The notes under the pieces were generated by a model, which saw nothing but the letters and a program-made list of their open reading frames with translations, ran no database searches and was not told the DNA's origin. Made by a program: the position numbers and the translations under genes. Of a stretch of 45,000 bases of DNA, positions 1 through 12,000 are shown piece by piece (the first letter of the stretch is position 1; each line of letters opens with the position of its first letter). The stretch is from Anaeromyces robustus (Eukaryota; Neocallimastigomycota; Neocallimastigomycetes; Neocallimastigales; Neocallimastigaceae): the NCBI GenBank assembly GCA_002104895.1, contig MCFG01000408.1, positions 1 through 45,000 on the forward strand, in the 5' to 3' direction.

Positions 1-96
1 TGGTTGTTCTTCAACTTGTTCACTGACTCCAATAGTTGGTTTTTTCAATTGGTTGTTCTTCAACTTGTTCACTGACTCCAATTGTTGATTTTTCAA
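1..96 (-). repeat. 48-bp coding repeat with a one-base insertion (3' end of the giant gene)
   Basis: Two adjacent copies encode QPIEK-TIGVSEQVEE. The block TTCTTCAACTTG starts at 7 and again at 56, a period of 49 rather than 48. The extra base is in a T run: six T at 40-45 against five at 89-93. The shift makes the downstream copy read KTNYWSQ-stop instead of repeating TIGVSEQVEE. With one fewer T the frame stays open to base 1. A sequencing or assembly homopolymer error, or a real recent frameshift, would both fit. Confidence 0.8.
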
Positions 97-3000
97 TTGG
101 TTGTTCAGTAATTATTTCTTTTTTCGATTCAGTAGCAACTGGTTCCCTTTCTTCTTCAGTTGGAATTACTTTATCAGTAAGTTTATCGAAAAATCCAGGT
201 TCATTTTCTTCTTCAACAACTTCAGTAATTGGTTGTTCTGTAACTTCAGAAGAAACTTCATTATTAACTGGTTTCTTCTTGATAATGTGTTTTATGATTT
301 TTTTAACAATTATCTTTTTACCTGGTTTTTCAGGATAAGCTTCAATTGACTGTTTTTCACTAGTGTTTTCAACAACTTTAGTAGATAATTGTTCAATAGG
401 TTGTTCTTCAATAATTTCATCAATAATTTCTTCATTAATTGGTTTTTCATCTAATTGTTCTTCAACAACTTCTTTTACAACTGGTTGTTCTTGAGTTAGT
501 TTTTTAGATATTGTACCTTCTATTGGTTGTTCTGAAGTTTCTTCAACTTCCATAATTAGTTGTTCAATTGGTTGTTCTTCAATAATTTCTTCAATAATTT
601 TTTCAGAAATCGGTTTTTCATTGGGCTGTTCTTTTGCATGTTCTTCAACAACTGGTTGTTCAAATATTATTTCTTCTTTTGGTTGTTCTTCAATTTGTTC
701 AACAATATCGACAATATGTTGTTTGATTGGTTGTTTTTGAATAGCTTCTTCAGCAACTTCTTCAACAACTCTTTCAGCAATTGGTTGTTCAGTAATTACT
801 TCTTTTACTTCATTAGAAACATCAACAACTGGTTTTTCTTCAGTTGTTTTCTCTGAAATTATATTTTCCCCGGATTTAGAAAGAATTTCCTCCTCATTTA
901 CTGGTTTCTTCTTGATAATATGTCTGATTATTTTCTTAACAATTATCTTTTTACCTGGTTTTTCAGAAGAAATTTCTACATTTTCTTTCTTTGCTTCAGA
1001 GATTGATTGTTTTTTAGCAACTTCTTCAGCAACTTCATTAATTGGTTGTTTTATATTATCTAAACTTTCTTTGGTATCAACTAATTCACTAATTTCTTGA
1101 CTTATGTCTTCTGGTTTAGTATTGTCTGAACCGTCTTTTGCATCAACAAATCCACTATTTTCTTGACTTATGTCTTCTGGTTTAGTATTTTCTGAACCGT
1201 CTTTTGCATCAACAAATCCACTATTTTCTTGACTTATGTCTTCTGGTTTAGTATTTTCTGTACCATCTTTGGCATCAACAAATCCACTAAATTCCTTATT
1301 ATCCACCTTTAATTCATTATTTGAACCAAAGGATTTTTGAATTTCAACTAAACGATCTTCATGTTCAACTATATCTAATAAAGAACTATTTTCATTTATT
1401 GGATTAACATAATCAATTTTTATACCAGGTGCATTAAGGTTAATATTTAATTTATTTTCAGATCCATCCTTTGTATTAACAATTTCATTCAGTTCCTTAG
1501 TATCAGATGTAACAATATTTAATTTACTTTGTGATTTTGGTAAAATATTGAAAGAATTTTGTAATTCAATTAAACGATCTTCTTGTTCAACAAGATCAAT
1601 TAATGAACCTTGTTCATTAAACGATGATGGGTATATATTTTCTATCTTTAACTCTCCTTGTTGATTATTAATTTCTCTCATTTGATCTTCTTGTTCAACA
1701 ATATCAATTAATGAACCAGGTTCATTAATAGATGAATATATATTTTCTACTTTCAATTCAACTGGAGATTCTGACTTATCATTTACCATATCAAGTTCAA
1801 CTGATTCTATAGAATTATTATGTTTATTTTGATTATTAATTAAATTAATCTTTACTTCAAATGGTACTGATGATTGCTTTAATTCCTTTGGTTGATGATC
1901 CATTTCAATTTGATCAAGTAAATAAGAATCTCTATTCATCAAATCACCAGTATCTTCATTTAATTCTATTATTGAAATTGATTTATCACTAAAGCCATTG
2001 TCATGTTCATCTTTTCCAACAGTTTCAATTAAAAAGCTATTTTCTTCTTTCAAATTTGGTACTAATGGTGGTAATTGTTCATATTGATTTTTAGTATTTG
2101 ATACAGTTTCTCTTATTATGTCTATTAAATCTTTTTTCACTTCTTCAGGATCGACTATATTTTCTACTTCTTTTTGTTTTATTTCAACGTTTTCTTTTTC
2201 TCTTTCTTTTTTCTTTTCATTATTTTTTGGTGTATTTATTCTAATAGTTGATGGTTCAGCTGTAAACTTTAATATTGAGCTTTCATTTAAAATAAATGGA
2301 TCTTCATTTTTGTCTTGTTTTTGTTCTATTTCTTGTTTTTGTTTTCTTCCTGCCTTTCCTTTATTATATAATATATTAAGAAGGAAAAGTAATAATACAG
2401 AACCAATTAAAGTATGAGTAATATTACTATTTACAATTTGATTTGGTGTAGGAACTTTCTTGGATTGCTTTATATAATTTTTTCTATTCTTATTAATATG
2501 ACGTTCTGCATGAAGATATTCACGAGAATATAATAAACCAAGCATTATAGATGCAGTAGTAACAGTGTAACCTAGAATATTTACTAGATGGCTAATTATA
2601 CCAACAGGTTTTATATCAGGTAAAAGATCAATTTCTTTTTGAAGGCGTTGATCTATTAATTTTGATTTTCTTTTTCCATTCTTTTTAGTACTCTTAATTG
2701 TGATTAATTCCTTTTTAGGAGTAACACTAACTAATTCATTTTCTTGTTTTAATTTTTTTGCTAATTCTATTCTACGACGTTTATGTTCAGTAAATGGAAT
2801 GTATCTACGTTTATTATCATGCTTTTCTTCTTTATCAAGATCCTTAACAATATCGTTTATAGTTTTAGCTTTTTGTTGTTCATATAAACTTTTGAATTTT
2901 TCACATGCTTTTGTTACAGCTTTTATTTTTTCATTGAGATCACTATTATCTGTGTTTAATTGTTTAATTTCACTTTCGGACTGTTTCATTTTTTTAGTAC

Positions 3001-6000
3001 CTTCTTTAATGATCTTATTTAGTTTTTTTACCTCATCCTGTAATGATTTTTTCTCTTTAGTAACGTTTTTAAATCTATTATTATATTCTTCATCATTAGA
3101 CATCATAAGATTTTTCATTTTTTCAATCTGATTTATTAAATGTTGCTTTTCTTCATCAACTTTTTCATCTTTTACATCTCCTTCACCTCTAGCATCAACA
3201 AAATCTTCTTCATCTTTTCCTTTACTATTAACATTTTCTGAACCATCTTTGACATCAACAAAATCATCTGTACTTATTTCTTTGCTACTTGTACTTTCTG
3301 AACCATCTTTAGTATCAACGAAATCGTTTATTTCATTTCCTTTACTATCTATATCATTTAAAAGAGTAATAGGTTTAGTGTTATTTAATTGATTATTCTT
3401 TTCCAATAATCTAGTTTTTTCTTTTAATTGATGTTTTAATTCTTTTATTTCAGAATTTTCTTTTTCATTTATAGCGATAGATGTTAATTTATCAGAAATT
3501 TCTTTATTGTTAATAGCTTTGTTAATTTTTATTTGGCCTAAAACATTCTTTAAGTTATTAATTCTATTATTAATTCTATATAAATCATCACTAGTAACAT
3601 CGGATGATAATGAATCAGTATTTTGTAACTGAGTAACTTTTTCTTTTTGTTTTAGTAATTGATCATTTAGAGATCTCATATCATTAATATTTCCTGTTTC
3701 GAGATTTTTATTTAACTGATTCATAATATTAATGCTTTTTTTTAACCTATTGATATCGTCATTTAATTTAGCAATCTTTTCAGATTTACTTTTTGAATTT
3801 TTCTTAAGAATTGTTTTATAATTTTCTAACTCAGTTTTTAATAAGTTATTTTCACTCTTTATATCATCATAATTATTTTCTAATTCGATTATTTTTTTAT
3901 TTAATTTACTGACATCAGTTGCATTTGCATCTCTTTCATTCAATTCATTTTTCAATAATTGATTTTCACTCTTTACATCATTAAAACTATTTTCTAATTC
4001 AATGATTCTTTCACTCAATTTATGGATATCTGAATCATTAACATCTCTTTCATTTAACTCATTTTTCAATAATTGATTTTCATTCTTTACATCATTAAAG
4101 CTATTCTCTAATTCTATAATTCTTTCATTCAATTTATTAACATCTGAATCATTAATATCTCTTTCATTTAATTTCTTTTCTAAACTATTAGCTCTTTCTT
4201 TTTCTTTTTTAGCAATTCTTTCAATTTCAATAAACTTATTTTTTAATTGATCAATATTTTCTCTATTAATATCATTTTTCCAATTTTCCATTTCAATAGG
4301 AATATCTCTATATCTGATTTCAATGTCATTTGATTTATCATCATCATTACTATTTAATGATGGCTCATATGCAACTTCCTTTTCTTGCTCTATAGGTTTA
4401 TCTTTCATAAAGTTTATAGCTGTTGATAATAAATTTTTCCATTGATCATAAGTACCACTGTCATCATGTTGGTGCTTATTATTCTTCTTAGGTTGAATCA
4501 TTTTAATTGCAGATGATATAATGTCATTCCATTGATCATATGCATTTAATGGAAATTCTCTTGGAATGACTTCATATTCATTTGGAATTTCAACATCAAG
4601 AGATCTTGGTCTTTGAGTAAGAATTTCTTTGTCTCTTGATTCATTTTGAGCTTTTTCGTTATCTCTATTCTTCATGGACTTAAGAGCAATTGATAATATA
4701 TTTTTCCACTGATCATAGGTATTATTGTCATCATGATGATTTTCATTCTTTTTTGGTTGAATTACTTTAATTGCAGATGATATAATGTCATTCCATTGAT
4801 CATATGCATTTAATGGAAATTCTCTTTGTTTAACTTCAATTGGCATTACAATATCAAGAGATCTTGGTTGAGTAAGAATTACTTTATCTCTTGATTCATT
4901 TTGAGCTTTTTCGTTATCTCTATTCTTCATGGATTTAAGAGCAATTGATAATAAGTTTCTCCATTGATCATGGGTACCATTGTCATTATAATTATTATTT
5001 TTCTTTGGTTGAATAATTTGAATTGCTGATGAAATTATGTCCTTCCATTGTTCATAGGCATTTAATGGATAATCTCTTGAATTAATTTTATACATATATT
5101 CACTTGGAACTTGATGAGTAAGAGATCTTGGACTTTTAGTAATTACCTTATCATTTGATTCATTCTGAATATTATTCTTCATAGATTTAAGAGCTGTTGA
5201 TAACAAATCTTTCCATTGACCATTTATATCTTTTGAACTCTCTTCTGGAACTTTAATTAAATCTTTAATTTCGTTGAATTTATTCATTAAATTAATAAAG
5301 TCATTTTTATCATTATTTTCATATTCATTATTATCATTTAATTTAACTTGATTAATTATCATTTGAACAGCAGTTGGAATTAAATTCATATATGGGTTAT
5401 TATTATCATCCTCAATAAGGATAGATGATCTTGGTTCTTCAGAAATAAGTTCAGATGAATCTATTTTATTATCAACTTTTTCTTCTGGATCATTTATGTT
5501 ACTATTAGTATTAATTAAACTATTAATTTTGTTGAATTCATTCATTAACTTTTTAAAATCGTTCTTATCATTATTTTCATATTCATTATTATCATTTAAT
5601 TTAACTTGATTAATTATCATTTGAACAGCAGTTGGAATTAAATTCCTATATGGGTTATTATTATCATCCTCAATAAGAATAGATGATCTTGGTTCTTCAG
5701 AAATAAATTCAGATGGAATTACGTTATTATCAGCACTTTGTAATGAATTTTGATTTTTATTATTTGTTATATTAGTAGTAATAGTTTTGGTAATAATTCT
5801 TTTTTTTATATATCTTTTTTTGCCAGTTATTGGATCTACGACAATTTTAATAACTTCAGTGGTCTTTGGAGAAGATTCTTTTGAACTTTCTGTTTTTATA
5901 TTTTCAGTTATTAATTCGGATTTTGGAACAATTTCTGATTTTATATTTTCAGTTGTTGTTTCTCTGGTATTCCGTTTTGGTAATACTTTTTTAGATTGTT

Positions 6001-9000
6001 TTGTAGTTTGGCTAACTAATTTTAATGGCCAATAATTCATGAAAATATCTCCGTAACTGCCACCTAAAGATATACCACCATCTTCAGATAAATTCAAACA
6101 ATATTCAACTGGTTTAGTTTCTTGTTTTGGTTTTTCGATTTCTGAAATTTCAAGTCTCTTTTCTTCTTGTTTTGGTTCTTTTTCAGTCTTAACGGGTACT
6201 TGATCCCAATAAACATTATTATTATCATCAGTAACATATAATTCACCATCCTTGGATAAATTTAATGTGTAATTTACTGGAACTTCAAGTTCTTTTGGTG
6301 ATGATTCAATTTCTTCTTGTTTTGGTTCTTCTTCATTCTTAACTGGAACACGATTCCAATAAACATTATCTTTGTCATCAGTAACATATAATTCACCATC
6401 TTTGGATAAATTTAATGTGTAATTTACTGGAACCTTTAATTCTTCAACTTCTGGAACTTCAAGTTCTTTTGGTGATGATTCAACTTCTTCTTGTTTTGGT
6501 TCTTCTTCATTCTTAACTGGAACACGATTCCAATAAACATTATCTTTGTCATCAGTAACATATAATTCACCATCTTTAGATAAATTCAAAGTATATTTTA
6601 CTGGAACTTTTGTTTCTTCAACTTCTGGAACTTCAAGTTCTTTTGGTGATGATTCAATTTCTTCTTGTTTTGGTTCTTCTTCATTCTTAACTGGAACACG
6701 ATTCCAATAAACATTATCTTTGTCATCAGTAACATATAATTCACCATCTTTGGATAAATTTAATGTGTAATTTACTGGAACCTTTATTTCTTCAACTTCT
6801 GGAACTTCAAGTTCTTTTGTTGATGATTCAACTTCTTCTTGTTTTGGTTCTTCTTCATTCTTAACTGGAACACGATTCCAATAAACATTATCTTTGTCAT
6901 CAGTAACATATAATTCACCATCTTTAGATAAATTCAAAGTATATTTTACTGGAACTTTTGTTTCTTCAACTTCTGGAACTTCAAGTTCTTTTGGTGATGA
7001 TTCAATTTCTTCTTGTTTTGGTTCTTCTTCATTCTTAACTGGAATACGGTTCCAATAAACGTTATCATTATCATCGGTAACATATAAACTGCCATCTTTG
7101 GATAAATTTAATGTGTAATTTATTGGAACCTTTATTTCTTCAACTTCTGGAACTTCAAGTTCTTTTGGTGATGATTCAACTTCTTGTTTTGGTTCTTCTT
7201 CATTCTTAACTGTAACACGATTCCAATAAACATTATCTTTGTCATCAGTAACATATAATTCACCATCGTTAGATAAATTTAATGTATATTTCACTGGAAC
7301 TCTTGTTTCTTCAACTTCTGGAACTTCAAGTTCTTTTGGTGATGATTCAATTTCTTCTTGTTTTGGTTCTTCTTCAGTTTTAACTGGAATACGGTTCCAA
7401 TAAACGTTATCATTATCATCGGTAACATATAATTCACCATCTTTAGATAAATTTAATGTATATTTCACTGGAACTCTTGTTTCTTCAACTTCTGGAACTT
7501 CAAGTTCTTTTGGTGATGATTCAATTTCTTCTTGTTTTTGTTCTTCTTCAGTTTTAACTGGAATACGGTTCCAATAAACGTTATCATTATCATCGGTAAC
7601 ATATAAACTGCCATCTTTAGATAAATTCAAAGTATATTTTACTGGAACTTTTGTTTCTTCAACTTCTGGAACTTCAAGTTCTTTTGGTGATGATTCAATT
7701 TCTTCTTGTTTTGGTTCTTCTTCATTCTTAACTGGAACACGATTCCAATAAACATTATTATTGTCATCAGTAACATATAATTCACCATCTTTAGATAAAT
7801 TCAAAGTATATTTTACTGGAACTTTTTCTTCTTGTTGTGGTTTCGATTTTTCTTTTGATTCATATCTTACTGGTACATAATTCCAATAAATATTATCATT
7901 TCCATCAATAACAGATAATCCACCATCTTTAGCTAAATTCAAATAATAATTAATTGGGATCTTCTTTTCTTGATCTATTTCTCTTTTATCATCATTATTT
8001 ATTTTAGCTTGACTAACAATTAATTTAAGAACAACAGGAATTAATTTTTTCCATGGATTTTCTTTTTCCTCTTTTTCAAGAATTTCTGATTTATTTTCTT
8101 TTTCAATTGGTGATACATGCTCAGGTACAATTAATGATTTTCCTTCATTAATGAAAGATTGATCTGGAATAATTAAGGATTTTCCTTCACTTAAGAAAGA
8201 TTGGTCAGGACCAAGTATAGATTTTCCTTCACTTAAGAAGGATTTCTCTTCAAATGGCATTTCACCATCCTTATTATTATTCTTCTTCTTAACAACAGTA
8301 GTAGTTGTAATAATCTTCTTAACCTTTTTTCTATTACGTTTCTTTTCAGTAGGAGGAGGTGATAAAAGCTCAGGAACATTAAGCTCTTTTGGTTCATTCA
8401 ATTGTTTTTCTAAAGCATCAGCTCTTTCCTTTTCTTGTTGAGCAACCTTTTCAATTTCAATTATCTTTTTCATTAACTGATCAATTTCATTTTGCTTATT
8501 TTTATTATCATCATTGTTTTTGGCTTGACTAACAATCATTTGAAGAACTGTAGGAATTAAACTCTTATATGGATTTTCCGGTTCTGAAGCAGGTACAGAT
8601 TCTGATCTCTTTTCTATTTCTGTTTCAATTGGTACTACTTGTTCAGGAATTATTAATGATTTTCCTTCATGGAGAATAGATTGATCTTGTTCTGGAATTA
8701 TTAAAGATTTACCTTCACTTATGAAGGATTGATCAGGACCAAGTAAAGATCTTCCTTCACTTAAGAAGGATCTTTCTTCTAATGGTATTTCACCATCCTT
8801 ACTATTACCATTATTCTTCTTCTTAACAATAGTGGTAGTTGTAATTACCTTCTTAACCTTTTTCTTATTGCGTTTCTTTTCAGCAGGAGGAGGTGATAAA
8901 AGCTCAGGAACATTAAGTTCTTTTGGTTCATTTAATTGTTTTTCTAAAGCATCAGCTCTTTCCTTTTCTTGTTGAGCAACCTTTTCAATTTCAATTATCT

Positions 9001-12000
9001 TTTTCATTAACTCACTTTGCTTATTATTATTATCATCATTATTTTTAGCTTGACTAACAATCATTTGAAGAACTGTAGGAATTAAATTCTTATATGGATT
9101 TTCTGGTTCTGGAACAATTTCTGATCTATTTTCTGTTTCAATTGGTGATTTTTGTTCAGGAATTATTAATGATTGGCCTTCATTGAGAATAGATTGATCT
9201 TGTTCTGGAATTATTAAGGATTTACCTTCACTTAAGAAGGATTGGTCAGGACCAAGTAAAGATCTTCCTTCACTTAAGAAGGATCTTTCTTCTAATGGTA
9301 TTTCACCATCCTTATTATTACCATTATTCTTCTTCTTAACAATAGTAGTAGTTGTAATCACTTTTTTAACCTTTCTTTTATTACGTTTCTTTTCAGAAGG
9401 AGGAGGTGATAAGAGTTCAGGGACAATAAGTTCTTTTGGTTCATTTTTCAACTCTTCTGGCTTTTCATTTAATTTCTTTTCCAAAGCATTAGACCTTTCT
9501 TTCTCTTGTTCAAGTTGTAACAAGAGTTCTTCTATTATTTTTTGTTTTTCATTTTCCCTGTCTTTTGATATAGCTTCATGATCAGCTAATAATTTTTCCA
9601 ATGATAATATCTTACCATTAGCATCATCCATCATTTGTTCATAATCCTTAACCTTATCAGTAGCATCTTCAACTTGACGATTTAATTCATTAATTTCATC
9701 CTTTCTGTCGTTATCAAGAACTCTTGACTTTTCTTCATTATCTGCTAATTGTTCCTCTAATTCATTAGCCTTTTGTCTTTCTTGTTCAATAATCTTTTCT
9801 AAATTATTGGCTTTCTCTTTTTGGTTTTCAATTATTTTTTCAATAATTGAAATCTTTTCAATTAATTTTTCCATTTCAATTTGTTTTTTATTACCAAGTT
9901 CTTTGGATTGAATTTCACTATCAGCTAATTGTTTTTCTAAAGAGGAAATTTTTTCTTTAGCTTCACGATTTTCACGGCTCAAATTATCAATGATATCTTG
10001 TTTAGCATCATCAGCTTCCCTTGATTTCACTTCTTTATCAGCCAACTGTTTTTCTAAATCATTCGACTTTACCTTTTCATTATCAATCATTTCTTCGATA
10101 ACTGTTATCTTTTCAACGAGTTGTTGAATTTCTTGTTGCTTGGCATTAGTATCATCTTTTGCCTTGGCTTCATTATCAGCTAATTGTTTTTCTAAAGATA
10201 ATATTTTATTCTTGGCTTCATCAATCATTCTTTCATCAATCATTCTTTCATAATTTTGAGTTTTAGCGTTAGCTTCTTCGATTTGACGATTTAATGCATC
10301 AATTTCATCTTGTTTATCATTTTCAACGACTCTTGATTTTTCCATGTTATCAGCTAATTGTTCTTCTAATTCATTCGCTTTTTCTTTTTCAAGTTTAACT
10401 GTTTTTTCTAAATCATTTGCCTTTGCCCTTTCTTGTTCAACTATTTTCTCAATAATTGTTATTTTTTCAATTAATTTTTCAATTTCGGTTTGTTTGGTAT
10501 CATTATCTTCTCTAGCTTTTTCTTCATTATCAGCTAATTGTTTTTCTAATGATGATATTCTTTCCTTATTCTCATCAATCATCTTCTGATAATTCTGAGC
10601 ATTGGCATTAGCTTCTTCAATTTGACGATTTAATGCATCAATTTCATCTTGTTTATCATCTTCAATAGCTCTTGACTTTTCCATATTATCAGCTAATTGT
10701 TCTTCTAATTCATTTGCCTTTTCCTTTTCATTTTCAACAATTTGTTCAATAATGGTAATCTTTTCAATGAGTTGTTGAATTTCATTTTGTTTTGCATCAC
10801 TTATTTCTTTAGTTTTAACTTCATTTTCTGATAATTGTTTTTCTAATGATGAAATCTTATCCTTAGCATTCTCAATTTCACGATTCAAATTATCAATAAC
10901 ATCTTGTTTAGCATTATCTGCTTCTTCTGATTTAACCTTATTATCAGCTAATTCCTTCTCCAATGAGGATATTCTTTCCTTATTCTCATCAATCATCTTC
11001 TGATAATTTTGAGCATTAGCTTTAGCTTCTTCAATTTGACGATTTAATGCATCAATTTCATCTTGTTTATCATCTTCAATAGCTCTTGACTTTTCCATAT
11101 TATCAGCTAATTGTTCTTCTAATTCATTTGCCTTTTCCTTTTCATTTTCAACAATTTGTTCAATAATGGTAATCTTTTCAATGAGTTGTTGAATTTCATT
11201 TTGTTTTGCATCACTTATTTCTTTAGTTTTAACTTCATTTTCTGATAATTGTTTTTCTAATGATGAAATCTTATCCTTAGCATTCTCAATTTCACGATTC
11301 AAATTATCAATAACATCTTGTTTAGCATTATCTGCTTCTTCTGATTTAACCTTATTATCAGCTAATTCCTTCTCCAATGATGTTATTCTTTCCTTATTCT
11401 CATCAATTATTTTTTGATAATTTTGAGCATTAGCCTTAGCTTCTTCAATTTGACGATTTAATGCATCAATTTCATCTTGTTTATCATTTTCAATAACTCT
11501 TGATTTTTCCATATTATCAGCTAATTGTTCTTCTAATTCATTTGCCTTTTCCTTTTCATTTTCAACAATTTGTTCAATAATAGTAATTTTTTCAATGAGT
11601 TGTTGAATTTCATTTTGTTTTGCATCACTTATTTCTTTGGTTTTAGCTTCATTTTCTGCTAACTGTTTTTCTAATGAAGAAATCTTATTCTTAGCATTTT
11701 CAATTTCATGATTCAAATTATCAATAACATCTTGTTTAGCATTATCTGCTTCTTTTGATTTAACCTTATTATCGGTCAATTGTTTTTCTAAATCATGAGA
11801 TTTAGCTTTTTCATCTTCAACTATCTTTTCAATAATGGTAATTTTTTCCATTAATTTTTCAATTTCACTTTGTTTTTGATTACCAAGTTCTCGAGACTTT
11901 GCTTCATTATCATTTAATTGTTTTTCTAAAGATGAAATTTTTTCCATACTATCATCAATCATCTTTTCATATCCTTGAATCTTAGCATTAGCTTCTTCAA

